Shown: positions 12,701 through 23,400 of the stretch, piece by piece
Layout of the letters: every line of letters starts with the position of its first letter
How positions within the stretch are numbered: the stretch's first letter is position 1
Assembly (NCBI GenBank): GCA_963971285.1
Contig: OZ020249.1
Coordinates: forward strand, 930,001-994,000
DNA: 64,000 bases
From: Astropecten irregularis
Taxonomy: Eukaryota > Echinodermata > Asteroidea > Paxillosida > Astropectinidae
Reading direction: 5' to 3'
The notes under the pieces: model-generated
What the model was told of the DNA's origin: nothing
Databases searched by the model: none
Seen by the model: only the letters and a program-made list of their open reading frames with translations
Translations under genes and position numbers: made by a program

Positions 12701-14364
12701 CCCCTTAGCATACCACCCTCTACTTCCCAGAACAGTTACTGATGTGACGTTTCCTGTATTCCAATGCTTGCTCATGTATGTATGCATGATTTGATTTCTG
12801 TTCCGTTATTTTAGTAGTAGTTAGTTAACAATCAGTCTGTTTGCTAGGTCAAACCCAGACCTTTATATATAAATGGCCATCGTATTAAAGGTACAATACA
12901 GGGGCCGATTTCATAAAACTTACGAGGCGTCGCAGAGTTAGGACGAATCCTTACTCTATGGACTCACCGCATAGATGCGACGCATCGCAACCACAACGCG
13001 TGGCAAATCGAGTTGCGACGTGTCGCAGAGCTTTATGAAATCGGCCCCAGGAGTGGTAACATACATGTGTACCCAAACAGAAATGCTCACAGATTTACGT
13101 ATAACTTACAGGGTATGAAGATGGTGGTGGTAGAAACACCTTTCAAATATTTCCACCTGAAATGGTGTATTTATCCAGAAATTAGTCAAACAACGACCGA
13201 AAACAGTTTTGATCTCGGAGCCTTAGATCAAAACCATACTTTATGTTTTATAAGAAAAAAACGAGTCAGGTTTTCACTATTTTCTTGTGGCCCAGATGTC
13301 TGATTGAGCTCAAATTTCCACAGGTGTGTTATTTTATGTACATGCAACCTTTACCAATCATGTATTATACCTTAAACTATTGTCATTTTTAATGCACACA
13401 CACTGAAAGGCATGGGAACCAGTCAGAAAGTTGTGTGCACCGAGTGCATATTTGGCTGGTAACCCTTGCGTTGCCAAGTGAAGTTTCTTGTTGCTAGGCA
13501 GCAGTTGCTAGGCACTAATGATTCATCATATACCCTAAACCATTCTAACTCAATTCATCTGTTATATTTAGCAGCAAAGATTGTTATGTTTATTAAACAA
13601 CTCCTAAATATTGAAAAGAAGAACATGTAGATACAGATAGCTGCATGAGAAAGGTTTGGTAATGACATAGTGTTTACGAAAAGGAGGCTCAGGCTATGTC
13701 GCAGGCTCCGGCTCCATTTCGTGAATCCATTCTGAAATAACTGGTATCAAAATAAAGGCATTTAGCTGCGGTTTGGAAGTAGATTCTCTGGTTTGAAAAG
13801 GGAAACAGAGCTTCAGCTTCAATGAAAAACCACAACCTATATTTTCAGCATATGGATGTCAGAGCCGGAGCCTGAGCCTGAGACTCTGTTTCCTGAAAGG
13901 CCCCTAGACTATTCTTCCTTCTTGATTTGCTTCTTTGGCAGAGCTACTCTGACAGCGATGACTCAAACTCCCGCCTCTCTTCAAGCAGCGATTCGGATCA
14001 CCACGACAACAAGGCAGGGTTGTCCGTCACCATGACGAGCACCTTAACGGACCATTCAACTGACCAGTCTCCTTTCACGGTGGCCAGCGGTGATCCGGCG
14101 CCTGCGTCCATCGTCGCTCAGAGAGCGGGAGCGACTTCAGCCCCGACGTCCAACGGTAAAGTCCTGCATTTAGCTCCGGTCAACTCTGTCCACCCGTCCC
14201 CTACCACGCCCAGGGAAACCCAGCCTTTACTGAGGTCCGAGGCCTCCATGGGGGACGGTGACAGACAGGGACAGACACCGACCCCTACGGGGGCTGGGGA
14301 GGGAGGAGGAGACACCCTACAAGGAATGAGTAACTGGGGACTCGTCAAGCTAAGTTCAGTATGA
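570..14364 (+). CDS. ZDHHC14: ZDHHC14-like palmitoyltransferase, 3' part of gene (8 exons)
   Basis: Integral-membrane protein S-acyltransferase that transfers palmitate to cysteines of cytosolic substrates. Exons join 570-730, 4700-4855, 6035-6172, 6611-6662, 9244-9346, 10472-10581, 11631-11739 and 13942-14364; all phases match and give 416 residues before TGA. In order one sees TM2 ([15 protein letters not shown]), [16 protein letters not shown], the Cys-rich domain ([18 protein letters not shown]) with the catalytic FDHHCPW, TM3, TM4, the TTxE motif (QTTNED), a PaCCT-like [15 protein letters not shown], and a Ser/Asp-rich tail ending LVKLSSV. The family places the active site on the cytosolic face of Golgi or plasma membrane. 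The LSSV end is the class I PDZ ligand known for ZDHHC14. The N-terminus and TM1 lie before base 1. Intron 6663-9243 is U12-type. The 9/14/18 subfamily is certain; the exact paralogue is inferred. Confidence 0.93.
1394..1662 (+). mobile_element. internally deleted THAP-domain DNA transposon
   Basis: Ends are inverted repeats of about 35 bp (1394-1431 and 1625-1662; shared core GTATTTTTGAACG then GAGGGCGCT). Between them, 1458-1577 reads [31 protein letters not shown], stop. The Cys-x3-Cys start and the HFxRxPKD block match the N-terminal half of a THAP zinc finger, the DNA-binding domain of P-element-type transposases. It is a short remnant, not a functional gene. Confidence 0.6.
3383..3432. 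repeat. alternating purine-pyrimidine tract
   Basis: Roughly 45 bases of almost perfect alternation (tacgtatgcgtacgcc, gtgcgcgtacgcgtgc) inside the first ZDHHC intron of the window; partly palindromic. Confidence 0.6.
3774..3860. mobile_element. half of a TA-flanked palindromic MITE
   Basis: Carries the end gtggaacaccac and the interior ccttggctcccaat seen in complete copies at 19619-19793 and 41756-41924; the second terminus is missing. Confidence 0.55.
3975..4145 (+). pseudogene. LINE reverse-transcriptase C-terminal remnant
   Basis: One frame reads [20 protein letters not shown], then [19 protein letters not shown]. The GRP-x3-Y-x-D ... DR-x-x-W spacing is typical of the extreme C-terminus of non-LTR retrotransposon pol proteins. 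No other part of the element is visible. Intronic in ZDHHC. Confidence 0.45.
4272..4345 (+). pseudogene. decayed partial duplicate of ZDHHC Cys-rich exon
   Basis: Two overlapping copies of the 5' part of exon 4700-4855: cctgataaccccacatac at about 4275 and again ccccacataccggccgcccc just after, followed by acggatcaaa. The remaining sequence diverges and has no usable donor, so it is an exon-fragment relic. Confidence 0.65.
4700..4855 (+). CDS. ZDHHC14: ZDHHC exon, Cys-rich domain
   Basis: Phase 1 to phase 1, acceptor catcag, donor gtaagt. Encodes [20 protein letters not shown] and the zinc-binding CxxC / HCxxC cysteines that precede the DHHC motif. A decayed copy of its 5' half lies about 420 bp upstream. 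Confidence 0.95.
6035..6172 (+). CDS. ZDHHC14: ZDHHC exon with catalytic DHHC
   Basis: Acceptor ttccag, donor gtgagt, phase 1 to 1. Encodes [20 protein letters not shown] followed by transmembrane segment 3. The DHHC cysteine is the one that forms the acyl-enzyme intermediate in this family. Confidence 0.96.
6213..6478. mobile_element. repeat with GTCTCCCTAA blocks, copy 1
   Basis: Starts ccttagggagac and ends with three spaced tctccctaa blocks. A second copy lies at 56806-57068 in an OTC intron, sharing ctaaacatcctccaaacc in the interior. Type unknown. Confidence 0.6.
6611..6662 (+). CDS. ZDHHC14: ZDHHC short exon before the U12 intron
   Basis: 52-nt exon after acceptor cttacag. It encodes [17 protein letters not shown] plus the first two bases of a Ser codon, matching the luminal-loop block that precedes TM4 in ZDHHC14. 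The next bases are ATATCCTTT, so no GT donor is used here. Confidence 0.88.
6738..7155. mobile_element. palindromic MITE A, copy 1
   Basis: Termini are inverted copies of CATAGAGCTATATTAA. It sits about 75 bp inside the U12-type intron. A second copy at 18709-19256 shares the interior (aaaatccgacgcac, cacagac.cgcacacaaatt) but has acquired two guest insertions. Confidence 0.75.
7331..7814. mobile_element. TA-type palindromic MITE split by another MITE
   Basis: The outer element has gatggaacaccgctataacg and gcggcgttgcactg ends. It is interrupted at about 7417-7696 by a P2-family element whose ends read GGTATAATACATGATTGG and, inverted, GGTACAGTACAGGATTGG. Confidence 0.65.
8241..8603. mobile_element. 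P3-family MITE (ATCATACTTTGG ends)
   Basis: Inverted ends TAAAGGTAGTATCATACTTT and the complement of ATGATATTACCTTTA. The interior holds the palindrome gatcttttaaaagatc and the block caaaaagtgggcaccgtat. Further copies are at 9967-10345, 46380-46739, 54604-54905, 58588-58948 and 61084-61422. Confidence 0.75.
9244..9346 (+). CDS. ZDHHC14: ZDHHC exon with TM4 and TTxE motif
   Basis: Follows the AC 3' splice site; donor gtaagt. Encodes [28 protein letters not shown] and QTTNED. Enters in phase 2 and exits in phase 0. The TTxE motif is a conserved family feature next to the membrane. Confidence 0.94.
9412..9537. mobile_element. CAG-target MITE (D family), copy near ZDHHC exon
   Basis: Ends GGGTCGATTTCACC and TGAAATCGACCC; flanks GAG and CAG. 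It lies 65 bp downstream of exon 9244-9346. Confidence 0.65.
9967..10345. mobile_element. P3-family MITE copy
   Basis: Same ends and interior as 8241-8603, including gtgggcaccgtac and catgaatctgcatttctttg. Confidence 0.7.
10472..10581 (+). CDS. ZDHHC14: ZDHHC exon, PaCCT-like region
   Basis: Acceptor gaatag, donor gtaagg, phase 0 to 2. Encodes [22 protein letters not shown] and ICGPFTP, corresponding to the NPYSYGNIFTNCC block of ZDHHC14. Confidence 0.93.
11631..11739 (+). CDS. ZDHHC14: ZDHHC exon, SLIDRRGPM
   Basis: Acceptor cattcag, donor gtgagt. Completes a split Ser codon and encodes [14 protein letters not shown] and a Thr/Pro/Ser-rich stretch; ends in phase 0. Confidence 0.92.
12108..12306. 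mobile_element. P4-family palindromic repeat
   Basis: Contains ggctccagctctgtcatcc, tgctgaaaatataggttgtg and gaagctgaagctctgtttt. Other copies are at 13677-13900 (reverse), 20227-20405, 25253-25440, 27295-27452 (partial) and 28310-28525. Confidence 0.7.
12653..12742 (+). CDS. candidate alternative terminal exon of ZDHHC
   Basis: A long T-rich tract and tgtag acceptor precede an in-phase 30-codon reading frame ([17 protein letters not shown], then ending QNSY) closed by TGA. If spliced to 11739 it would replace the Ser/Asp tail and LSSV PDZ ligand with an unrelated end. No AATAAA is visible nearby, which counts against it. I see no homology to lean on. Confidence 0.3.
   Translation, partial: VEVSVASDPPIETLAPPLSIPPSTSQNSY
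12890..13374. mobile_element. P2-family MITE with a nested guest
   Basis: Left end aaaggtacaataca, right end accaatcatgtattatacct. The interior has tccagaaattagtcaaacaa. A D-family element (12902-13047) is inserted in its left terminal repeat. Confidence 0.75.
12902..13047. mobile_element. D-family MITE flanked by CAG
   Basis: Ends GGGCCGATTTCAT and ATGAAATCGGCCC, with CAG on both sides (12899-12901, 13048-13050). Removing it restores the P2 terminus ataCAGgagtgg. The interior holds cgtcgcagag-type inverted segments. Confidence 0.75.
13677..13900. mobile_element. P4-family repeat, inverted copy
   Basis: Reverse complement of the family at 12108-12306; ends about 40 bp before the terminal ZDHHC exon. 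Confidence 0.65.
13942..14364 (+). CDS. ZDHHC14: ZDHHC terminal exon with PDZ ligand
   Basis: Acceptor tggcag, phase 0. Encodes a Ser/Asp-rich cytosolic tail ([16 protein letters not shown]), a Pro/Thr-rich linker, TQPLLRSE and the final GLVKLSSV before TGA at 14362-14364. GLVKLSSV matches the ZDHHC14 end as I recall it. Confidence 0.92.
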   Translation, partial: SYSDSDDSNSRLSSSSDSDHHDNKAGLSVTMTSTLTDHSTDQSPFTVASGDPAPASIVAQRAGATSAPTSNGKVLHLAPVNSVHPSPTTPRETQPLLRSEASMGDGDRQGQTPTPTGAGEGGGDTLQGMSNWGLVKLSSV

Positions 14365-14708
14365 GATCACAGTGCATTGTATCTAGTTGTACAAACGTCA
14401 TTATTGTTTTGTTTTTTTCTACAAGATAGTAATATGTAAATTCTAATCTGTACTGTAATTATTAGTCTTAATACCTAGTAATAAGAAATCGATTTGAAAT
14501 TGAAGCAAAATTGCACCACATTCTTTTTCTGTCCACATTTGATTGATTTCATACTTAATTTGATAAAGTTATTCATGCACAATAATCATAACATATTAAT
14601 TTATATTTCTTTTCCTCATAATGAAATGATAACCAATGTCCATTAGACAAAGATTAGAAATGGATCATTTGTCAGATATAAGTTTTTGGTTTTGGTGTGG
14701 TGGGAACA

Positions 14709-14714
14709 AATAAA
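14709..14714 (+). terminator. possible polyadenylation signal of ZDHHC
   Basis: First AATAAA on the plus strand after the stop, 345 bp downstream. Position is plausible for a 3' UTR end, but there is no transcript evidence. Confidence 0.4.
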
Positions 14715-17700
14715 CCTCATAAGACTGACTTTATTTCATCTACATCCACGTACGCTTTCAAAAAACTGAATTCCTCTGACTATAGACCTTTCTTATGCAA
14801 CGTCACAGCACAAGTTTTTGCCAACCAAGATGGTGGAAACTATGGAGAGCCATCAAAGGCAGGCATAAAAAAATTACCACAATTTGAACACAACATTTCA
14901 TAAACATTGAACGATATTGCTTTAATAGTAATATAATGGAAGCAACCCAAACAATGATGGTATGTATTTTGTACAGCTATGGAAAGTTTGCAAAAAATTT
15001 GAATTTGGTCACGCCATCTTTCGAGAAGACGAAATGATTTGCAACATTTGGCGGCCCATGCCAACCACGAGCCAATGTTTGTAAACAAAAGAAAGGTCTA
15101 TTTATGCTGTTAGGACTTGTTAGTCTGGTGAATGCAGATGCCATGTGTACTGCGTACATTGTACATGTCCTGGGCTGGATTTCACCAAACACCAAGATTA
15201 ATCTTAAGATGAGTTGTCAGTATCACCATATAAATTTGTATTTTGACATCCGGGGATGACATTTCTCAGATTTTATCTGATTTCAGATTTGTTTGTTTTG
15301 GATTTCAGATTTGTTTGTTCCTCACAGGCTGTGTACAAAAGTATAGGAGATTTTCAGAGTTGAGATTTTGTATGTTCCCTGTCACAGTCAGCTGTTTTTG
15401 AATATTTGTATCGTTGGTCAATCTCATTCCTGGTCATCACACGATGCTTAGCAATTAGGATGAATTCAAACTTAAGATCAAACTCATCGCTTCTTGAAAT
15501 CAACCCCTGTATTGGGATGGAGAACAAGAAAACAAAGGAACAACAATGAAACCATTGTTGTCCTCAAACAGACTTCTTTTGTTCAAGGTTGTCTGCAACA
15601 TACATGTGTGCTTAGTCAAGCTATGGGAGTTTATGAAAGTTTTGGGACAATAGAAAATACAATACATTGTTCTCTGACAGTACATGTACAAGTGTGTTGG
15701 TATTTTTGGTAATAAGGACTGTTGTTTTTATTCACATCATATTAAGTTGCACATTTTTGTTAAATCTTTCACAAACTTGAAGACGTTTTGCAATTGTGGA
15801 TAATTCTATTAATTTTGGATAAAGTCGTTACGTTACATGTGACCAACAAACAATTTTACCTTGTGATTTGGGGGTTTCAATTTTGTTGTCTTTCTGCGGA
15901 ATAGCGTCATGTGATTGACGTAAAATACCTATCATAAAGATACTGATTCTAACCATGTGTACAATTTATTTGTTTTTTATTTTGAAAAGTTTTGTATATT
16001 TATCATTTGTGATGATAATTTCACTGGTATTGTGATGTAGTGAACACTAGGTATTTGATATTTTGTAGGCCTAATTAACCCTATTATTAAAAAATAGCCC
16101 CAAACCCATCAAACTCCCGCAGGTAGTTCTGTTGAGTGTTGGCTTGTTTGGTACCAAACAGTAAGGACCTGTTGTTGGACTTTGTTTGAGTCAGTACCAA
16201 AGGTCCAGGAGTACACTGTTTCATTCTGACAGGTTTGGGAAATAAGGCATGAGACCTGTAGAAACAAGTGTTGGAGTTTGTGGCAGTGCACTTGCATTTA
16301 TTTTGTGGGTAAGTTTACCCATGGCCTATAGTACAGTTGCACAAGAAGTTGTGGTGGTGCACTTGTGTGTTGAAAGGCACTGTGGCCTTTTGTTGAAAGG
16401 CATTGTGGCATTTTGTTTGGTTTGGGGCAGTGCATCTACAGTAACACACCAAGGCATAGACACATCCATACCAAGATAATCAAACTTCAACAGCTGTGGC
16501 CTGTTGAAGTTTGTGAGGTTCAGTATCAATCACTACCAAACCTTTGACCAACTGTTGAAATATGTTCGGTTCGGTATGCTTCCTAGTACAAGGGCCTAGG
16601 GGGTTAGGGTTAATGCTGGTTAGTACAGACAGACTTCACGCCTAAGATAAGATTTCTTGATGGTGTCACAGACCCTATTCACTGTGTAATGTTTGCATCT
16701 ATCAGACATTCAAAGGAGTGCAATCAAACCAATGCTTGGATTCAAAATAGTCTGCTACTGATTAACAGTCATAATTTGCCCCAGTGGCCCCATCGGTAAA
16801 ATTTGCACACAGTTTATTTGAAACATTTTTATTTTTTGTTTTACTTAACACACATAATAACCATAATAATATTCAAATAAGAAGTCCAGTCCTATATTAG
16901 ATAATTGGTATGTGTAATAGTAGGCCTACACGTCTTTTAACCATGAAGTGAAATCATTGAATGTTAACAATGGTAACCCTTTTTACAGTGTAGGTCTTGG
17001 TTCCAATTAACAAAGCTTAACGAGGAAACCCTAATTCAATTTCACCTCCTGTTGTGAAGACTCTCATTTAGTCTTCCAATTATTATACCGGACTCGCTTT
17101 GTTGGTGAAATATTTCTCAATCATGTGATTTTCAGAAAGAGATATTGCTGGGTGTCTTTTTCTGTAGATATTGTAGTCAGAGAAATGTGCACCTTATTGG
17201 CGTATTTCGTTGTCCGGGATTTTTGTTTAATAATGTCAATGAATTTTTTTAATTCTGTCAAAATTGGCAAAATTGTTGTTTAATAATGTCAATGAATTTT
17301 TTTAATTCAGTCAAAATTGGCAAAATTGGAATTGGAACACTGGAACACAGATGGCCTTACATGATTTAAGATATTATTTTCCATTGTTTTCCAAATATTA
17401 CCAATTGGTAGCACACTGTTTTGGTAATTGTTTTTTTTTTATTGGTACTGAAAGTGTACACCCAGCAAAATGTGCAGATCTCATGCAAAGAGTCCATTTT
17501 ACAAATGATACTTGTGTTGGTATAATACATGATTGGCAAAGGTCGCAGAACTGAAAGCACTCGCACTTTGTCTGATCCAGCGTCTACATGATATAATAAA
17601 CCTGTGAAAACTGGAGCTCAATCGGACATCTGAGACACAAGAAAATAGCAAAAAACTCAATTGTTGTTTTAAAACATAAAGAATGGTTTTGATCTTACTC

Positions 17701-18010
17701 CAAGATTGATGCTGTTTTCGGTCTTTTTTTGACTAATTTCTGGATAAATACACCATTTCAGGCGGAAATATTTTAATGGTACCCCGGTATGTTTCTACCA
17801 CCACCATCTTCATAACCTGAAAGTTATACGTAAATCTGTGAACATTTCTGTTTGGGTATCTTACCAATCCTGAAACCTTTAATTCCTTGGATTTATTTTT
17901 AATATGAATAACAGACTGATGAATTAATATACGCACCCTCTGAAAATGATGAGTTGTAGTGATTTGGTGTGAGTAGAACAGACAGTTTGTGCGACCAATG
18001 TTTACTTATA

Positions 18011-18143
18011 GTGCGCATTTTGTCATCTCATTTGGTGAAGAGTAGCAGTGGAAACGAGCAACGAAGACTATTAAAATTGTCTGCATTCTTTTTGCACGTT
18101 TCCACCGCAACTCTGTGCCAAATGAGATGACAAAATACGCACT
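18011..18143. repeat. long-stem inverted repeat
   Basis: gtgcgcattttgtcatctca at 18011 pairs with tgagatgacaaaatacgcac ending at 18141. A second inner pairing (agtggaaacg with cgtttccacc) suggests a small fold-back element. Confidence 0.65.
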
Positions 18144-18708
18144 GTACGTCAAGTTTGGCCACGTATTACGTTTGTCGCGCAATCGCTATATTGAAAGGTT
18201 TGGGCATCTATTTGTAGTGGATAGTTTTTGTTTGGTGGCTTTTTTGTTTTGGAAGGTTTTATTTCGTTACAGTTTGTTTCTTTTTGTAGTCTATTGACTA
18301 AAGTTGATGTCAATTTGGGATGAGATTAATTTATTATTCGTCAGTGATGTTTCATTCACATGACGTGTAGTTGAGTGATTGTTGGGTTTTTTGCCCGAAC
18401 AATAAAGATTTGTGCAAGATTAGTAATAAGCAGTTTATGAGAAATTGTTTAAAAAGATATCATGTTTAAAATCCCCACTTATGACTTAGGACCTGTTTGT
18501 TACAGGTACATGATCAGTGATCTTGCAGATCCACGTCCCATGCAGGATGCTGTAAAATGCGATTCGGAGCAGCAGGATCACTGATCCCATGCCTGAAACA
18601 AACAGGCTACTTAAAGAATGTTTACCAGGTTTTTTTTTTAATTGATATTGGAAAAGTTTGCAGTCAATGTTTCACCAAAATGTTATCAAGTCGGAAGATT
18701 AGAGGAAC

Positions 18709-19256
18709 CATAGAGCTAAATTAAATTACTAAAGCACTGAACAGTACAGAGTGATGCCTGCTATGCGCATCCATGTTTGTGCACAGACCTCAGCACACAA
18801 GTTTGTACGTCTTTTGTACGTCTATTTGCATATACTGTACAGGTGCGTTATCGAAGCCCAATACGCCCAAAATCCGACGCACTTCGAAAGGCATTCCAGG
18901 GGTTGATTTCACAAAGCACTAAGATTGATCTTATGATGAGTTGTCAGCTGTCACCATAGTGATTTGTATTGTGACGCTTAAGATTAATCTTGGTGCTTCG
19001 TGAAATCGGCCCCAGGCAAAGTTTGATTTTGTCACAGACGCGCACACAAATTCAAAATGTCTGCACCCAGAACGGCTTCAAAGCATCTCTGCACTCTAGA
19101 ACCAAAGCTAAGGGCCTGTTTGTTTATGACGAATCCTGCGGATCCGGATCCCATTTTAGCGTACCCTGCATAGGAGGTGGATCCCTTATTTTGGGATCCT
19201 TTGCGTGAAACAAACAGGCCCTAAATGTAGCGCTCTAGTAATTTAATATCGCTCTC
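18709..19256. mobile_element. palindromic MITE A, copy 2, with two nested guests
   Basis: Outer ends match copy 1 at 6738-7155. Guests lie at 18900-19012 (D family, CAG on both sides) and 19112-19221 (gggcctgtttgttt family, TAA on both sides). Deleting both restores collinearity with copy 1. Confidence 0.8.
19112..19221. mobile_element. 110-bp palindromic element with TAA duplication
   Basis: Ends GGGCCTGTTTGTTT and AAACAAACAGGCCC; flanked by TAA at 19109-19111 and 19222-19224. A 3-bp TAA duplication fits PIF/Harbinger-type insertion. Relatives lie near 18486-18612 and 40916-41015. Confidence 0.75.
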
Positions 19257-19618
19257 TGAATGGAACTCAAAGACCACTCTCAGGAAGGTTGGATTTAGAC
19301 TGATTCTGTTGGCATTTAAGGACAAACTAGACTATAGAGAGACTCGATGTGTTTTGTGTTTACATGAGCTTGTTTGTATCACCAGGGTTCACGTATTAGA
19401 AATGGCTAATTAGTACTGAAAAATGTGTACCGAGTGGACTTGTAATCCTCACACATTTACACATGATGCACTAATGTTAGCTAGCTAGACATCCGTTTAT
19501 GGAAAGATAATCTGCCCAATGTGTCAGATTCAAGAACATTGACACCAAACATTGATATTTTTATACATTTGCTCATTATTAAATGAACGCCAACTTTTGG
19601 AAATTTACTGTATGTATA

Positions 19619-19793
19619 CAGTGGAACACCACTATAACACGCTGGGATGTGCGGAAATTGTTCGTTATAGTGGTTGTCGTGAACAATGTTCAGCATGCCT
19701 AAACATTGTACATAAAAATTGGGAGCCAAGGATGATGTTTTGGTATAGCCAAAAGTTCGGTATAGCGGTGTTTGTTATAGTGGCATTCCATTG
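19619..19793. mobile_element. complete TA-flanked MITE
   Basis: Ends cagtggaacaccactataac and its near-complement, flanked by TA. Fits a non-autonomous Tc1/mariner-type element. Confidence 0.7.
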
Positions 19794-20226
19794 TACATGT
19801 ACAGTAACTGCACATCGTAGCAAATACTTGTCAACTTTGTCTAATCATACACACACTGTATTATGTACAGGTACGGCTTTAAACTGTTGACAATTTTGTG
19901 GAACACACTGTGGTCGTAAAAACCTCAGAGCAAATGTTTGGTTGATTTTATAGGTCATTTTCTTTAGGTTAAATCAGAGATTGTGGAACTTGTACAGTTT
20001 TGTGACAACTATCTGGATAGTGGATACATGTATGTTTCATTTCAGTGGCGGATTTAAGAGTGAACGGAGAATGCTGGCCTGTAATTGAACGTTTTTAGAG
20101 AGTTGAATTTTGATCTTTCATTTAACTTTCAAAAACACCAATCTTAACGTCAAATGACCCCTCCACCTTTTGAGCAAAGAACACTACATCTGCCACTGAG
20201 ATTGTTCTATGAGCGTTTACTAAACG

Positions 20227-20405
20227 AAGGCTCAGGCTCCAGCTCTGTCATCCATATGTTGAAAATATAGGTTGTGGCTTTTTATTGAAGCTGAAGCTCT
20301 GTTTTTCTTTTCAAACCTGAGAATCTACTTCAAAACCGCAGACAAAAGCCTCTATTTTGACACCAGTTTATTTGAAAATGGATTCACGAAATGGACCCAG
20401 AGCTT
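20227..20405. mobile_element. P4-family repeat
   Basis: Contains gctctgtcatccatatg and gaagctgaagctctgtttt; degraded right end. Confidence 0.6.
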
Positions 20406-23400
20406 GTTTGTAGACGCCCTATGTAAGATGTATTCTGTCAGAGTTAAGCCCTTTCTTCAAACCCCTTAAAAGAAGTAATTTGGGGTGAAAATAGATCAAA
20501 TTGATGAGCGTGGAGGGATTCTTTTGAGAATACAGAATCTCATTTGAAAGCCCGTAACTCGCAAATTCCACCAATTTTTCAAATTGCAATTGATTTTGTT
20601 TTCACCCTTAATTGAACAAGGGAGCACATGTAGTCCATCTTTTAAGATATGAAACCATGTCATTCCTTGTAAAAGAAAGTTAATATATTATTTTTCGATA
20701 CAATAATAATATTAATAATAATATTAATTGCACAAGATAAATGTGTGTATGGTGATTTGATGGTCAAGCAATTATGCTCTTTTCTAATAAAACAAATTTG
20801 CCTTTGTATGTGAATATTGATTACTTGTCTTAATTATTCATTATGCATGTTATTTATGAATATTCATTTCATGTTTATTTAATCCCAGACCAATCGTAGT
20901 AACATATTGCCTTGGAAAACAGATGAAACATTAGCAAAGATTTCTAACAAGTTTGCGGCAGACAATTTAAAGTTAATTTACAGAATGATGTAAATTGTAT
21001 CATATTATAATAATATACGTAAAGAAAATGAAGCAGAACTCAGTTTCACATTTCTCATTGCTTATTTAAAAGACCTTTTAATCAATAGACATCTATGGAG
21101 AACAAAACATTCAAAATAAGTACTGAATTCAACTTCAACAACCAGTGCATGTACTGTACTTTAGCGGTGATTTCAAACATACTTGGCGTCTTATGAAAAT
21201 TGAACTCAAAATGACAATTATAGACCCAAATTGCCTCAGTATTATTACCAATACTTTGAATTATGTTGTGAAAGCTTTGCAATAAATTTATCTTATCATA
21301 GGACACATTTCTGGAACATTTTAGCAAAATTTAATTCTGGCCAAATATTGATAAAACGGCAAGGTGTACCCCTTCCCATTCTTTCAATGTTTGGGCAAAA
21401 AATTCAAAATTGTAATTGCCTTGAAATTGTGTGTAAAATTACCTACATGAATGTAGAAGACATACTGTACATGTATGCAAACTCTCAGCTCAATATAATG
21501 ACTCCTTCGGGAAATTGAACCTTTTACATTTCATGAAAATATAGCTAAAAACATGAAAAACGTCACCTTTGACCCAAATTCCGATATTGAGTGAGTTTCA
21601 ATGTAATTCACAGTGCTATGCATAGGTTGCTGTTGCTATGAAGGGTTTGACCAATCAGCATCAAGGAATGTACTTGGTAATGACATCACCAAATTATACA
21701 TATTAACATGGATTATAATGTTTATTGAAAAAAACCAATGTCAACCGAATATTTACTTGGTTTTCCTTTGCACATATTCCTACAGCAGCATACATGTAAA
21801 AACAAAATCTATAAAACTGCTAAACAAAACTACAACAAATTGACACGTCTTGTTTCTATTGTGGGGAAAATATGTACATACACGTTCAAAACTTGGTCCA
21901 TAAAAAATAAATTATTTCATTTATACAAATTTGTCAATATGTACATCTGCATTACAAAGTAAGAATTACTCCCAAAGTACAAAAAAAAAATGTGGGTCTG
22001 ATTCAGTGACAGTACAAGCAAACGAAGCAAGACAAAATAAAGCGACTAAACGTGTTTATCCAGAAAGTACATGTAGTAAAACAAAGACAGGAAACAGTTT
22101 TGATCTTGGGGTAAGACTATTAGATCAAAACCATGCATTATGTTTTATTGGAAAATTTGAGTCAGGTTTTTGCAATTTTCTCGCGACTCAGATGTCCGAT
22201 TGAGCTCAAATTTTCACAGGTTTATTATTCATGTTATTTCAACATGTACATGCTGGATCAGACAAAGTGTGAGTGCTGTACTGTGACCTTAATTTAACAA
22301 TCATGTATTATACCTTTAAAGGGATGGTGCAGAATTTGTCATGGTAAAACTGCAAAGATTATTTGAGTTCAGTGTGAATGCTTACTGTTTATTACTGCAC
22401 CTGAATGTCTCCAAAATGCATGGATAAATTTTCAACAAGCCTATGTCAAATTCACTTAAAACATATAAACCACTTCACATTACGGCTTCCTTGAAAAGGG
22501 CTATAAAATGGTAACGTAAGTTGCCTGTTAAGTGAATTTGACTAGGTACACGTATTCCTTGATCAATCATTCTTGAAAGACTCCAATCTAAAAATGTTTA
22601 ATTGGAATCAGCAAGTATACCACTTATGGTTCCTTGAAATGCATGCAAATAATAATGCAAATAAGAGGTAACTTGCGTTACAAAATGCTCCACTGAAAAT
22701 GCCCAAAACATGAACACAGGCTAGTGTTATGCAATCCCTGGTCACTCTGTCCCCTTTGTTCTGATCCTCTCATCCATTTATGTGTATCTTTACTTGCATG
22801 TTCTTGTCCTCTTGTCATTTAGCCATTGAGAATGATCCTGCTAGGATCGAAACGTCAGGTCCTCCTAACTCTGAGCAGCCATTGAGAATGATCCTGCTAG
22901 GATCGAAACATCAGGCCCTCCTAGCTCCAAGCATTTTAAAAACCAGATGATTGATTGGAATGTATGCTATTAAACTTGATGCAACATGACCAATGATGTA
23001 CCATGCCTATAACACGTACATGAAGTAGGACAATACATGGGCAACTCTGCGCAGTCTTGTGCAACGATTTGTGTGATGTTCAATTGTTCATTATATTCAT
23101 GTACACAAATGACTGGATATATGTACAGTTGTTCTTCAAATAAGAACAATATATGTACAGTGTACTGATGTACCTTCAATCACTGTCAATATGAAAGTGA
23201 AGCAGTATTGATTATAGGAGTGATTAGGATTACACAGTGGTACAGGATTGCTGGTGACATGGACAATGCAAATATCATGCTGCAGTTTGGTGGAACAGCC
23301 GTCATTTATAGAAAGTGACGCCACTACTTTTTACTTGGTAACTTTTGTATGTAAATGCAATGTGCACACAATCGGCCATTCCAGTAGCTCAATGCATTTT

